DNA of 64,000 bases from NCBI RefSeq assembly GCF_018390595.1, contig NZ_JAHBAV010000005.1, positions 1-64,000 of the forward strand. Direction: 5' to 3'. The position numbers were made by a program, and so were the translations under genes. Below are positions 36,509 through 47,507 of the stretch, one piece after another. The stretch's first letter is position 1. Every line of letters begins with the position of its first letter. The notes under the pieces are model-generated. The model had not been told where the DNA came from, ran no database searches, and saw nothing but the letters and a program-made list of their open reading frames with translations. Source of the DNA: Dietzia massiliensis. Lineage in GTDB: Bacteria > Actinomycetota > Actinomycetes > Mycobacteriales > Mycobacteriaceae.

Positions 36509-38112
36509 CGGAGCTCGGTCTTGAGGATCTTGCCCGAGGCGTTGCGGGGGAAGGCCTCGACGAACTCGACCGTCCGCGGCCGCTTGAAGTTGGCCAGGTG
36601 CTCGGCGGCGAAGTCCTTCACGTCCTGCTCGGTGAGCCCCGACCCCTCGCGCCGGACGATGAAGGCCTTGCCGACCTCGCCCATCCGCTCGTCGGGAACG
36701 CCGATCACCGCGGACTCGACGACGCCGTCGATGCGGGCGAGGGCCTGCTCGATCTCGGCCGGGTACACGTTGAACCCGCCGGTGATGTACATGTCCTTGA
36801 GCCGGTCGGTGATGCGGAGATTGCCGCGGGAGTCGATCTCCCCGACGTCTCCGGTGTGAAGCCAGCCGTCCGGGTCGATGGTCTCGGCGGTGTTCTCCGG
36901 GTCGTCGAGGTAGCCCTGCATGACCATCTCGCCACGGGTGAGGATCTCGCCGGACCCGCCGATCCGGATCTCCATGCCGGGGTAGGCGCGGCCGCAGGTC
37001 GTGGCCACGGTGACGTCGTCGTCGTCCGCGGTGGTGGTGGTGATGAACCCCATCGTCTCGGTCTGCCCGTACGCGGTGAGCACCGTCTCCAGCCCCAGGT
37101 CGGACTGCATGCGCTCGACCAGCACAACGGGGACGACCGAGGCGCCGGTGACGGCCAGGCGCAGGGAGGACAGGTCGTACGCGCTGCGGGACGGGTCGTC
37201 GAGCAGCGTCTGGAAGATGGTCGGCGCCCCCGGCAGTACGGTGGCACGCTCGGTCTGGACCAGGCGCATCGTCTCGGCGGTCGAGTACACGGCCAACGGG
37301 ATGATGGTCGCGCCGAACAGGGTGCACACGAGGAAGCCGGCCTTGTAGCCGAAGCTGTGGAAGAACGGGTTGACGATGAGGTAGCGGTTGTTCTCGGTGA
37401 GCCCGCCGTTGGAACCCCATGCGCGCGCGCCGGCGACGGTCTGGCGGTGCAGGGCCACGACGCCCTTGCTCTTGCCGGTGGTGCCGGAGGTGAACAGGAT
37501 GTCGGCGACGTCGTCGCCGGTCACCGCGTCCGCGCGGCCGTCGGCCTCGGCGAGCAGGTCCTCGGTGGCCAGCGCCCGGAGGTCGGCGAAGTCGAGGAGG
37601 TGCACGTCCGCGGCGTGGATGCTGTCGGCGTGGATGCTGTCGGCGGAGGCACTGTCGAGGGGGATGCGGACGAGGGTCCGCAGCTCGGTAACCCCGGCCA
37701 GGGTATCGCCCGCCGTCCCGCGCGCGGCCGCGGCGAGGTCTGCGATCCGATCGGACCCGAGGAACGGTCCCGCGACCACGGCCGCGACCGCGTGCGTGCG
37801 CTGGATGATCTCGAGCGTCTCGCTCCCGGTGTAGCGGGTGTTCGCCGGGACCACGGTGCCTCCGACGTACTGCACGCCCAGAGCCGCGACCACCCAATGG
37901 CGGGTGTTGGGCGCCCAGATCACCACGCGGTCACCGGGGGCGAGCCCGCGCGAGACGAGGCCGGCGGCGAACCGGCGGACCTCGTCGTGCAGGTGCGCCC
38001 ACGTCCAGCGGGTGTCCTGGCCGGGCTGCACGTCGACGATCGCCTCGCGCTCCGGCCACGACCGGGCCGCGCGACGCAGTGCGGCGGGGGTGGTCTCCAC
38101 GGTGGTGCTCAT
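36505..38112 (-). CDS. fadD3: FadD3: HIP-CoA synthetase
   Basis: Activates 3aalpha-H-4alpha(3'-propanoate)-7abeta-methylhexahydro-1,5-indanedione (HIP), the entry to C/D-ring degradation; HIP-CoA is the KstR2 effector in known systems. 535 aa ANL ligase with FTSGTTGKSKG (207-217), YGQTETMGF and C-terminal ASGKILKTELR. The start at 38112 has TAGGGT 7 nt upstream (leaderless); the longer start at 38133 would lie inside the operator. An extra ADSIH-ADSIH repeat at residues 157-166 comes from a 15-bp tandem duplication. KstR2 box overlaps the promoter. Confidence 0.92.
   Translation of the reverse strand: MSTTVETTPAALRRAARSWPEREAIVDVQPGQDTRWTWAHLHDEVRRFAAGLVSRGLAPGDRVVIWAPNTRHWVVAALGVQYVGGTVVPANTRYTGSETLEIIQRTHAVAAVVAGPFLGSDRIADLAAAARGTAGDTLAGVTELRTLVRIPLDSASADSIHADSIHAADVHLLDFADLRALATEDLLAEADGRADAVTGDDVADILFTSGTTGKSKGVVALHRQTVAGARAWGSNGGLTENNRYLIVNPFFHSFGYKAGFLVCTLFGATIIPLAVYSTAETMRLVQTERATVLPGAPTIFQTLLDDPSRSAYDLSSLRLAVTGASVVPVVLVERMQSDLGLETVLTAYGQTETMGFITTTTADDDDVTVATTCGRAYPGMEIRIGGSGEILTRGEMVMQGYLDDPENTAETIDPDGWLHTGDVGEIDSRGNLRITDRLKDMYITGGFNVYPAEIEQALARIDGVVESAVIGVPDERMGEVGKAFIVRREGSGLTEQDVKDFAAEHLANFKRPRTVEFVEAFPRNASGKILKTELR
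37612..37641. repeat. Perfect 15-bp tandem duplication inside fadD3
   Basis: Two adjacent copies of GGCGTGGATGCTGTC, in frame, encode the doubled ADSIH segment in a loop before the P-loop domain. Copy number could vary between strains. Confidence 0.85.
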
Positions 38113-38128
38113 GGCCTGCACCCTACCA

Positions 38129-38142
38129 AGCAAGTGCTTGGT
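38129..38142. promoter_or_regulatory. KstR2-type operator upstream of fadD3
   Basis: AGCAAGTGCTTGGT, all fixed positions of ANCAAGNNCTTGNT, directly abutting the TAGGGT -10 (38120-38125, minus strand) of fadD3. Confidence 0.92.
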
Positions 38143-38151
38143 TTGGCGGCC

Positions 38152-40328
<2,177 letters not shown>

Positions 40329-40332
<4 letters not shown>

Positions 40333-41135
40333 CCGAGCAGAAATCCCCCCTCGCCGTCGTCCCCGAGGAGACCCCCGGACACGGACTGCTCAAGGGCAAG
40401 AAGGTCGTGGTGACCGCGGCGGCTGGGACCGGGATCGGCTTCTCGGCGGCCCGACGCGCGGCGCTCGAGGGTGCCGACGTCCTGGTCTCCGACTTCCACG
40501 AACGCCGCATGAACGAGGCCCGCGACGCGCTCGCCGCCGAGTTCCCGGACCAGCAGATCGAGTCGCTGACCTGCAACGTCCAGTCGACCGCCGACGTCGA
40601 CGCGCTGATCGCCGGTGCCGCGGAGAAGCTGGGCCGGATCGACGTGCTCATCAACAACGCCGGACTCGGCGGCGAGACCGAACTCGTCGACATGACCGAC
40701 GAGGACTGGGACCGTGTCCTCGACATCACCCTGAACGGCACCTTCCGCGCGACGCGCGCGGCGCTGCGGTACTTCCGCGACGCGGAGCACAACGGCGTGA
40801 TCGTCAACAACGCCTCGGTGCTGGGCTGGCGCGCGCAGCGGGCGCAGGCCCACTACGCCGCGGCCAAGGCCGGCGTCATGGCGCTGACCCGCTGCTCCGC
40901 CATCGAGGGTGCCGACTACGGGGTGCGGATCAACGCCATCGCCCCGTCGATCGCGCGCCACAAGTTCCTCGAGAAGTCCGCCTCAGCGGAACTGCTCGAC
41001 GAGCTCGCCGCCAAGGAGGCCTTCGGGCGGGCCGCCGACGTGTGGGAGGTCGCCGCGGCCATCGCCATGCTCGCCAGCGACTACACCACGTACCTCACCG
41101 GGGAGGTCGTCTCCATCTCCTCGCAGCGCGCCTGA
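40329..41135 (+). CDS. ipdF: IpdF: 5-OH-HIP-CoA dehydrogenase-type SDR
   Basis: 268-aa SDR expected to oxidise the 5-hydroxyl of the HIP-CoA derived intermediate. An N-terminal extension of about 27 residues precedes VVVTAAAGTGIGFSAARRAALEGA; NNAGLGGETEL, NNASVLGWRAQRAQAHYAAAKAG (Ser, Tyr, Lys) and the end LTGEVVSISSQRA follow. ATG overlaps the fadE30 stop by 4 bp. The AAGTGIG glycine pattern is characteristic of this group in steroid clusters. The next gene is convergent, 12 bp away. Confidence 0.88.
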
Positions 41136-41147
41136 CGGGCAGCGGCA

Positions 41148-41942
41148 TCAGGCGGTCCGGACCTTCTCCGCCTGCGCTGCGAAGAGCTCGAGGGCGGTGT
41201 CCCGGGCCTCGTCGGAGATCGGCCCGTCGGTGCCGGACGCGGTGACGGAGATGCCGAGCCCGCGGACGACTCCCGTGATCATCACGTTCGAGGTCCGGAT
41301 CGTCTGCCCCATCATGTCCATCGAGTTGTCCTGGACCACGGCCGCGAAGTCCTCGACCCCTTCCGGCGCATCGACGTCGAGCAGCGAGTTCGTCGCCTCG
41401 GTGACCATCTCCTCGCCCTGCAGCGGGAACGTCACCGTCATGACCGGGCAGTCCTCGATCTGCTTGGCCCGCGCGGGCAGCCCCTCGGTCGCCCGGGTCA
41501 CGGCCACGGCGATCGAGGTGTCGCCGACCTGGCCGGCCTGGATCGCCATCGCGCCCGGCTCCGACTGCGCGCCCAACCCGTCCTGGCTGACGTCGGCGCA
41601 CTGTTCCGGCTCGACCCGGACGTCGGAGGTGAACGCGCCGAGGGCATCCATCCCTCCGGCGATCTCATCCGCGGGGACGGGCTGCAGACCCACCTCCGGG
41701 GCGTCCTCCGCGGTGAGGACGAGCTGCTCGACCTCTGCCGCCGGCGGGGGCGATCCCGCGTCCCCGGGCTCCTCCGGTTCGGCGGACCCGGCCACCGCGG
41801 TGGTGGGGGAGGAGCCGCCCTCGCCGTCGTCGACCCCACCGATCGTGCAGGCGGAGAGGGCCAGGGCGAGGCCGAGCGACGCCGACGCCGCGAGGACCCT
41901 ACGGCCGTGACGGCGGGACGGAGTGGTGATGGTGGAGCGCAT
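41148..41942 (-). CDS. Putative lipoprotein of unknown function
   Basis: 264 aa. A twin-Arg-containing N-terminus (RRHGRR) and hydrophobic stretch end in the lipobox LALSAC with Cys32 as the lipidation site; a long Gly/Ser/Pro/Glu linker (about 34-75) and a soluble domain follow. That domain (EPEQCADVSQDGLGAQSE.., EDCPVMTVTFPLQGEEM) resembles the DUF5642/sensor-type modules of mycobacterial lipoproteins. The two Cys could form a disulfide. It is convergent with ipdF and back-to-back with kstR2, lying inside the KstR2 block without its own KstR2 box. Function unknown. Confidence 0.78.
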   Translation of the reverse strand: MRSTITTPSRRHGRRVLAASASLGLALALSACTIGGVDDGEGGSSPTTAVAGSAEPEEPGDAGSPPPAAEVEQLVLTAEDAPEVGLQPVPADEIAGGMDALGAFTSDVRVEPEQCADVSQDGLGAQSEPGAMAIQAGQVGDTSIAVAVTRATEGLPARAKQIEDCPVMTVTFPLQGEEMVTEATNSLLDVDAPEGVEDFAAVVQDNSMDMMGQTIRTSNVMITGVVRGLGISVTASGTDGPISDEARDTALELFAAQAEKVRTA

Positions 41943-42029
41943 GCCGGGCAGTCTAGGCACGCTCGCCCGATCCTCGGCTCATCTCCTTCGGGGTGGGCGC
42001 CGGGTGACAGAGGAACGGACACGCAACCT

Positions 42030-42043
42030 AGCAAGTGCTTGGT
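42030..42043. promoter_or_regulatory. KstR2-type operator upstream of kstR2
   Basis: AGCAAGTGCTTGGT, perfect match, 3 bp before the TAGGGT -10 (42047-42052) of the leaderless kstR2 gene, so kstR2 should repress itself and fadA6. Confidence 0.92.
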
Positions 42044-42058
42044 TGGTAGGGTGGGTGC

Positions 42059-42640
42059 ATGACGACTACGACCAGGCGTGAGGAACTGCTGTCGATCGCG
42101 GCCGGGCTCTTCGCCGAACGCGGCCTGCGTGCGACCACCGTCCGCGACATCGCCGACGCCGCGGGCATCCTCTCGGGGAGCCTCTACCACCACTTCTCGT
42201 CCAAAGAGGCGATTGTCGACGAGATCCTCCGCGGATTCCTCGACGCACTCTTCGGCGAATACCGTCGGATCGTGGAGGCCGGCCTCGGCCCGCGGGAGAC
42301 CCTGGAACAGCTGGTCCGCGCCTCGTTCGAGGCCATCCACCGCGACCGCGACGACGTCGCCATCTACCAGGACGAACTCAAGCACCTCCGCGGCAACCCG
42401 CGATTCGACTACCTCCGTGAGCGCAACACCGAGTTCCGCGAGATGTGGACCGACGTGCTCACCCGCGGGATGGAGTCCGGCGATTTCCGCGGTGACCTCG
42501 ACGTGCGGCTCACCTACCGCTTCCTGCGCGACACGGTGTGGGTCGCCGTGCGGTGGTACCGGCCCGACGACGAGAACGATCACGCGGCCATCGCAGACCA
42601 ATACCTCAACATCGTGCTCGACGGACTGGCCGTCGGCTGA
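42059..42640 (+). CDS. kstR2: KstR2: TetR repressor of C/D-ring (HIP) genes
   Basis: 193-aa TetR regulator. HTH in TTVRDIADAAGILSGSLYHHFSSKEAI (about residues 26-52); the C-terminal helical domain holds YQDELKHLRGNPRFDYLRERN. KstR2 binds HIP-CoA and releases ANCAAGNNCTTGNT operators; one such box sits in its own promoter and four more lie in the window. fadA6 follows after 27 bp. The name relies on the operator evidence as well as on resemblance to Rv3557c. Confidence 0.93.
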   Translation: MTTTTRREELLSIAAGLFAERGLRATTVRDIADAAGILSGSLYHHFSSKEAIVDEILRGFLDALFGEYRRIVEAGLGPRETLEQLVRASFEAIHRDRDDVAIYQDELKHLRGNPRFDYLRERNTEFREMWTDVLTRGMESGDFRGDLDVRLTYRFLRDTVWVAVRWYRPDDENDHAAIADQYLNIVLDGLAVG

Positions 42641-42667
42641 CCTTCCCACCACTTCCCGAGGAGACAC

Positions 42668-43837
42668 ATGACCAGCGTGACCGGCCGCGAGGCCTACGTT
42701 ATCGACGCCGTCCGCACGCCCGTCGGCAAGCGCGGCGGCAGCCTGTCCGGACAGCATCCGGCCGACCTGGGCGCGCACGTCATCAAGGCGGTCGTCGAAC
42801 GCACCGGTATCGACCCGGAGGTCGTCGACGACGTCATCTTCGGCTGCGTCGACACCATCGGCCCCCAGGCCGGCAACATCGCCCGCTCCGCGTGGCTCGC
42901 CGCCGGGATGCCCCTGGGCGTCCCGGGCACGACCGTCGACCGACAGTGCGGCTCCAGTCAGCAGGCCATCCACTTCGGCGCACAAGCCATCTGGTCCGGC
43001 ACCCAGGACGTGATCCTGTTCGGCGGGGTGCAGAACATGAGCGCCCTGCCCATCTCGTCGGCCATGCTCGCCGGGCGCGAGTACGGATTCGACGACCCGT
43101 TCACCGGTTCCACCGGCTGGGTCGAGCGCTTCGGCTCCCAGGAGATCTCGCAGTTCAACGGCGCCCAGATGATGGCCGACAAGTGGGACATCTCCCGCCG
43201 GGAGATGGAGGAGTGGGCACTGCAGTCCCACGCCCGCGCGCGCGCCGCGATCGCCGAAGGGCGGTTCGCCGGCGAGTACGTGCCGATGGCCGGCCTCGAG
43301 GCCGATGAGACCACCCGCGAGACCACCCTCGAGAAGATGGCCTCGCTGCCCGTGCTGGCCGAGGGCGGCTCACTCACCGCCGCCGTCGCCTCGCAGATCT
43401 GTGACGGCGCCTCCGCAGGGCTGCTCGCCTCCGCCGAGGCCGTCGAGAAGTACGGACTGATGCCGCGCGCCCGCATCCACCACCTCACCGTCCGCGGTGA
43501 CGACCCGGTGATGATGCTCTCCGCGCCCATCCCGGCGACCAAGCACGCGCTGGCCAAGACCGGCCTGACGATCAACGACATCGACGTGGTGGAGATCAAC
43601 GAGGCCTTCGCCCCCGTCGTCCTGGCGTGGATCAAGGAGACCGGCGCGGACCCGGCGCGCGTCAACCCCAACGGCGGCGGCATCGCGCTGGGCCACCCGC
43701 TCGGCGCCACGGGGGCCAAGCTGTTCGCGACCCTGCTGAACGAGCTCGAGCGGACCGGCGGCCGCTACGGCCTGCAGACCATGTGTGAGGGCGGCGGCAC
43801 CGCCAACGTCACGATCATCGAGCGCCTGGACGCCTGA
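42668..43837 (+). CDS. fadA6: FadA6: thiolase of C/D-ring degradation
   Basis: 389-aa thiolase. Nucleophile Cys94 in DRQCGSSQQ, NEAFAPVVLAW, His343 in GGGIALGHPLGATG and Cys373 in QTMCEGGGTANV form the complete catalytic set. In the known pathway FadA6 performs the final thiolysis after IpdAB ring opening. Good SD (CGAGGAG) before the ATG. It is co-transcribed with kstR2, and a hairpin terminator follows the stop. Confidence 0.92.
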   Translation: MTSVTGREAYVIDAVRTPVGKRGGSLSGQHPADLGAHVIKAVVERTGIDPEVVDDVIFGCVDTIGPQAGNIARSAWLAAGMPLGVPGTTVDRQCGSSQQAIHFGAQAIWSGTQDVILFGGVQNMSALPISSAMLAGREYGFDDPFTGSTGWVERFGSQEISQFNGAQMMADKWDISRREMEEWALQSHARARAAIAEGRFAGEYVPMAGLEADETTRETTLEKMASLPVLAEGGSLTAAVASQICDGASAGLLASAEAVEKYGLMPRARIHHLTVRGDDPVMMLSAPIPATKHALAKTGLTINDIDVVEINEAFAPVVLAWIKETGADPARVNPNGGGIALGHPLGATGAKLFATLLNELERTGGRYGLQTMCEGGGTANVTIIERLDA

Positions 43838-43860
43838 CGGCGACGACCCCCGAACGACAG

Positions 43861-43894
43861 GACGGGCCCCGCACCAGCCGGTGCGAGGCCCGTC
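43861..43894. terminator. Hairpin terminator after fadA6
   Basis: 15-bp stem with one mismatch (GACGGGCCCCGCACC with GGTGCGAGGCCCGTC), 4-nt loop, then a short T-containing tail. It also separates fadA6 from the convergent exported-protein gene. Confidence 0.78.
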
Positions 43895-43929
43895 TCTTGG
43901 CGCCGGTCGGCCCGGGCGCGGTGGGGGGG

Positions 43930-44559
43930 TCAGTTGGCGGCGTCGGTCTCGCCGAGCGCGGAGGACAGGACGGCCAGGTCGAGCTCGCCCTCCGCCTCGC
44001 CGCCGAGCGCGGATGAGAGGGTGTCGAGGCCGAGGCCGCCACCGGCCTCGCCGCCCTGGAGCATGGCGGAGCCGGTCTCGAGGAGACCCTCGGAGCTCAG
44101 GCCGCCGATCGCGTCGAGGGGGCTGCCGACCGTGATCACGGAGATGTCCGGGTCGGACATCGTCGTCAGGCACACCGTCACCAGGCCGTAGAGGCCGGAC
44201 GGGACCTCGGAGGCGCTGACAGTGCCACTCGGGGATACTGCCGGCACCAGGCTGACGATCGGTGACGACCCGTTCTCGAGGACCTGCACCCCGTCGAGCG
44301 CGTCGAGGTTGGTGAGGAGACCGGAGAGGCCGCCGGTCGTGTCGAGGTTCTCGAGGATCTCCAGCCCGGCAGTGGGCGGGACGAGCGCCGCGCCGCAGGT
44401 GTCGCCGAGATCGCCCGATTCGAGTGCGAACTCGACGGAGACCGTGTTGCCGTCGACAGACGAGTCGGCGGTGGTCGCGGCCGCGACGCCGGCGCCGGCG
44501 ACGGTCAGTGCGGTGGCCGCGCCGAGGGCGGCGGCGGTGCGGAGAGCAGTACGGGACAT
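43930..44559 (-). CDS. Exported protein of unknown function
   Basis: 209 aa. A Sec signal peptide (MSRTALRTAAALGAATALTV.., cleavage near AAA-TT at about 28) precedes an acidic, Leu/Gly/Ser-rich mature protein with two Cys (DTCGAALVPP, TVCLTTMSDP) that may form a disulfide. The C-terminal third repeats SSALGGEAEG / SSALGETDAA-like units. SD GGAGGAA upstream of the ATG at 44559; a longer frame to 44673 is not needed. It lies between fadA6 and ipdC with no KstR2 box. Family not recognised; it resembles small secreted proteins of mycolata only in general style. Confidence 0.72.
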   Translation of the reverse strand: MSRTALRTAAALGAATALTVAGAGVAAATTADSSVDGNTVSVEFALESGDLGDTCGAALVPPTAGLEILENLDTTGGLSGLLTNLDALDGVQVLENGSSPIVSLVPAVSPSGTVSASEVPSGLYGLVTVCLTTMSDPDISVITVGSPLDAIGGLSSEGLLETGSAMLQGGEAGGGLGLDTLSSALGGEAEGELDLAVLSSALGETDAAN

Positions 44560-44661
44560 GAGGGGTTCCTCCGGAGGGGATGGGACGGGCCGAGCCCGTC
44601 TGTGATGTGAACTGCCTAAGGATAAGCCAAGAGTTCGCCACAGGTGGTGATTATCGAATAC

Positions 44662-44700
44662 GGACGCCCCCACCTGTTGTGAACACAGGTGAGGGCGTCC
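44662..44700. terminator. Hairpin terminator after ipdC
   Basis: 16-bp stem with one mismatch (GGACGCCCCCACCTGT with ACAGGTGAGGGCGTCC), 7-nt loop, beginning 14 bp past the ipdC stop on the minus strand. It ends the echA20-ipdA-ipdB-ipdC operon. Confidence 0.75.
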
Positions 44701-44713
44701 GTCCGGTGGTGTC

Positions 44714-45796
44714 TCAGCCGAGTTCGCGGAGCGCGTCCAGCCGTTCGTGAGCCTGGGTCATGATCCGTTGGATCAGTTCGTCACAGCTCGGCAGGTCGTC
44801 GATCATGCCCACGACCTGTCCGGAGGCCAGGACTCCGGCGTCGGTGTTGCCCTCGACCAGCCCGGCCTTGAGCAGCATCGGGGTGTTGGCGGCCATGACG
44901 ATCTGCTGCCACGTCCGGTCGGACGCCTTCCTCATGTTGAGGCCGTCCTTGGCGAGCTGCTGCCACTTCATCCCGGTCATGGACTTGAACTTATTGGCGT
45001 TCTGGACGGCGGCGGCCATGCCCTTGAGGGGGCTGCCCGATTCGAGGGCGTTGACCAGGCCGGTGCGCAGGACGCGGTGCGGCATGCCGTCGACACGGGT
45101 GGAGACAACGGTGTCCTGGAGCCCACGCTCGAGGTACTGCCTCTTCACCGCGTCGGGCACCTGCGAATCGCTGGTGAGCAGGAAGCGGGTGCCCATCGCG
45201 ACGCCGGCGGCGCCGTAGGACAGTGCCGCGACCAGTCCGCGGCCGTCGAAGAAACCGCCGCCGGCGACCACGGGGATCGAGGTGTTGCCGGCGCCGCCGA
45301 GGGCGTCGATGACGCTGGGGAGGAGCAGGGTGGTGGCGACCTGGCCGGTATGTCCACCGCCCTCACCGCCCTGGACGATCACCGCGTCGGCACCCCAGGA
45401 GGCGACCTTGACGGCGTGCTTGGCGGCGCCGATGGAGGGGACGACGACGAGGCCGTTCTCCTTGAGTCTGGCGATCAACTCCGGCTTGGGCGCGAGGGCG
45501 AACGACGCGACCTTCACCCCGTGGCGGATCATCAGCTCGCACCGCTCGGCGGCGTCCTCGGCGTCGGCCCGGAGGTTGACGCCGAAGGGCTTGCTCGTGA
45601 GCTTCTTGGTCCGCACGATGGCGTCCTCGAGCTCGGCGTAGGTCATGGTGGCCGAGGCGATGATCCCCAGTCCGCCGGCGTTGGCCGTGGCCGCGGTCAG
45701 CTCGGGTCCGGAGACCCAGCCCATGCCCGTCTGGACGATCGGGTACTCGACACCGACGAGCTCGGTGAAGGCCGTGGACAGTGTCGGCGCGTTCAT
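44714..45796 (-). CDS. ipdC: IpdC: FMN-dependent (nitronate monooxygenase-like) oxidoreductase
   Basis: 360-aa TIM-barrel flavoprotein of the 2-nitropropane dioxygenase/NMO fold. QTGMGWVSGPELTAATANAGGLGIIAS, the phosphate site VVAGGGFFDGRGLVAALSYGAAGVAMGTRFL and QGGEGGGHTG are visible. IpdC introduces the double bond that prepares the CoA intermediate for the ring-opening enzyme IpdAB. The ATG overlaps the ipdB stop by 4 bp. Context with ipdB, ipdA and echA20 fixes the role among NMO paralogues. Confidence 0.92.
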   Translation of the reverse strand: MNAPTLSTAFTELVGVEYPIVQTGMGWVSGPELTAATANAGGLGIIASATMTYAELEDAIVRTKKLTSKPFGVNLRADAEDAAERCELMIRHGVKVASFALAPKPELIARLKENGLVVVPSIGAAKHAVKVASWGADAVIVQGGEGGGHTGQVATTLLLPSVIDALGGAGNTSIPVVAGGGFFDGRGLVAALSYGAAGVAMGTRFLLTSDSQVPDAVKRQYLERGLQDTVVSTRVDGMPHRVLRTGLVNALESGSPLKGMAAAVQNANKFKSMTGMKWQQLAKDGLNMRKASDRTWQQIVMAANTPMLLKAGLVEGNTDAGVLASGQVVGMIDDLPSCDELIQRIMTQAHERLDALRELG

Positions 45797-46578
45797 GCGG
45801 CTGGCACCTCACGGTCGCGGAACCCGCGCGGGTCCAGCACCTCGCGGATGATGCGCAGCTCCTCGTCCGAGGGGGCGCGGGTGACCGCGGCGTCGGCCAG
45901 GCCCTCGATCTCGAAGCCCGTGTTCTCCGCGACCTCATCAGCGGTGACGCCGGGGTGCAGGCTGACCGCACGCATGCTGCGGTCGGCGCCGCCGAAGTCG
46001 AACACGCCCAGGTTGGAGACCACCCGGTGGATGTGGTGGTACCGGAAGGCGGGGTCACCCTCGGTGTAGCGGTCGTAACCGACGCCGCAGACGACGTCGA
46101 CCTTCGCCGTGAAGACCCGGGAGGAGTGCTTGCCCACCCAGTAGCTGGTGGCGTGGTTGATCGAGTTGCCGGGCGCCCCGCGCAGGCCGAACATCTGGCG
46201 GGTGGGCTTCTGCACGTCGTCACCGAACGCGGAGAGGTTCTGGTTGCCGAAGCGGTCGATCTGGTTGGCGCCCATCACCACGTGGCGGGTGCCGGCCTGC
46301 AGGACGTCGAACACGCGGGGGAACGGGATGTACCCCTCGAAGTCGATGGTCTTGCCCAGCGGCGGGGTCTGGCCGAGGAATCGGTACTCGCCGTCGGTGA
46401 TGAGCAGGTCCGGCTCGGTGGTGAGCCGGGCCAGACGCGCGCCGATGGTGGCCATCGGGGTCATGGGGGACGCGAAGATCTCACCGGCGCCGGCGAAAAT
46501 CTCCGCGCAGGCGACAGCGCAGTACTCGGCCCTGCTGATGGACTGAGTGGTGGCGGACTCGGTGGTGACGTCGGACAT
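45793..46578 (-). CDS. ipdB: IpdB: beta subunit of COCHEA-CoA hydrolase
   Basis: 261-aa CoA-transferase family I beta-type subunit. With IpdA it opens the last steroid ring hydrolytically (cyclic beta-diketone hydrolysis of COCHEA-CoA) and is not a true CoA transferase. Seen: FASPMTPMATIGARLARLT, GEYRFLGQTPPLGKTIDFEG, MGANQIDRFGNQNLSAFGD and TNLG-like VVSNLGVFDF. Starts at the ATG overlapping the ipdA stop (ATGA). Confidence 0.92.
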   Translation of the reverse strand: MSDVTTESATTQSISRAEYCAVACAEIFAGAGEIFASPMTPMATIGARLARLTTEPDLLITDGEYRFLGQTPPLGKTIDFEGYIPFPRVFDVLQAGTRHVVMGANQIDRFGNQNLSAFGDDVQKPTRQMFGLRGAPGNSINHATSYWVGKHSSRVFTAKVDVVCGVGYDRYTEGDPAFRYHHIHRVVSNLGVFDFGGADRSMRAVSLHPGVTADEVAENTGFEIEGLADAAVTRAPSDEELRIIREVLDPRGFRDREVPAA

Positions 46579-47507
46579 CACTTGGCTCCCTTCTGGGCGG
46601 CCTTCTCGGCAGCGACCTTCTCCGCGAACGCGGTGACGGCCTTCTGGTAGTCCTCCTCGGACCCGGACAGGAACTCGTCGACGAACGCCTGCCACGACGT
46701 CTCATCCTTCGCTGACGTGGCGTAGTGCTTCTGGAACGCCTCGTCGCGGCCGTAGCCACCCGCGAACGTGAAGTGGGCGCCGTTCGGGGCCTCGGAGACG
46801 GTGTCGACGAACATGCGGCTGAGCAGCATGCGCTGCGGGCCGACCTCGTTCATCAGAGCGTCCGCGGAATCGACGATCTCGTCGGTCTCGAGCAGGACGG
46901 TGTCCGCGGCCATGGCGTAGAGATCGTCGAAGTACCCGTCGGCGCCGGTGAAGGCGGCGTTGCCGTGCTTGTCCGCCTTGTCCAGGTGGATCAGCGCGGC
47001 ATCCATGCGCAGGGCGGGCATCGCGACCAGGGTCTCGGTCTTGCCGTCGACCTGGTACGGCGAGTCGACGGTCTTGAGCTCGTCGCCCCAGAACCGGAAA
47101 ACGTCCGAGCCGAGGCCGGCGCGGGTCGGCAGGAACGGCAGGCGCTGCGCGGCGGCGGTGAGGCCCGCGCGCACCATGCCCTCGTCCATCTCGCGGGAGA
47201 TGATCGACCCCTCGGTGCGGCGCGTGGCGAACCATGGGTCGTAGAACGGGGCCGAGTCCAGGGTGACGAAGCCGTAGTAGGCCTTGGAGACCTTGCCGGC
47301 CGAGCACAGCAGGCCGAGGTCCGGGCCGCCGTAGGTGATGACGGTGAGGTCGGTGAGGTCCTCGCGGCGGAGGATCGCGCGTACCAGGGCCATCGGCTTG
47401 CGTCGGGAACCCCAGCCGCCTATGCCGATCGTCATGCCGCTGGAGAGGCGTGAGACGGCCTCGTCCAGGCTGGAGCGCTTGTCGCGCGGGGTGGGGGTGC
47501 TGCTCAC
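46578..47507 (-). CDS. ipdA: IpdA: alpha subunit of COCHEA-CoA hydrolase
   Basis: 309-aa CoA-transferase family I alpha-type subunit: MTIGIGGWGSRRKPMALVRAI, TYGGPDLGLLCSAGKV, EGSIISREMDEGMVRAGL and HLDKADKHGNAAFTG. Forms the ring-opening heterodimer with IpdB. The GTG at 47507 overlaps the echA20 stop by 4 bp and was chosen over the open frame further upstream, which is antisense-like noise over echA20. The C-terminus is Lys/Ala-rich (EKVAAEKAAQKGAK). Confidence 0.92.
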   Translation of the reverse strand: MSSTPTPRDKRSSLDEAVSRLSSGMTIGIGGWGSRRKPMALVRAILRREDLTDLTVITYGGPDLGLLCSAGKVSKAYYGFVTLDSAPFYDPWFATRRTEGSIISREMDEGMVRAGLTAAAQRLPFLPTRAGLGSDVFRFWGDELKTVDSPYQVDGKTETLVAMPALRMDAALIHLDKADKHGNAAFTGADGYFDDLYAMAADTVLLETDEIVDSADALMNEVGPQRMLLSRMFVDTVSEAPNGAHFTFAGGYGRDEAFQKHYATSAKDETSWQAFVDEFLSGSEEDYQKAVTAFAEKVAAEKAAQKGAK

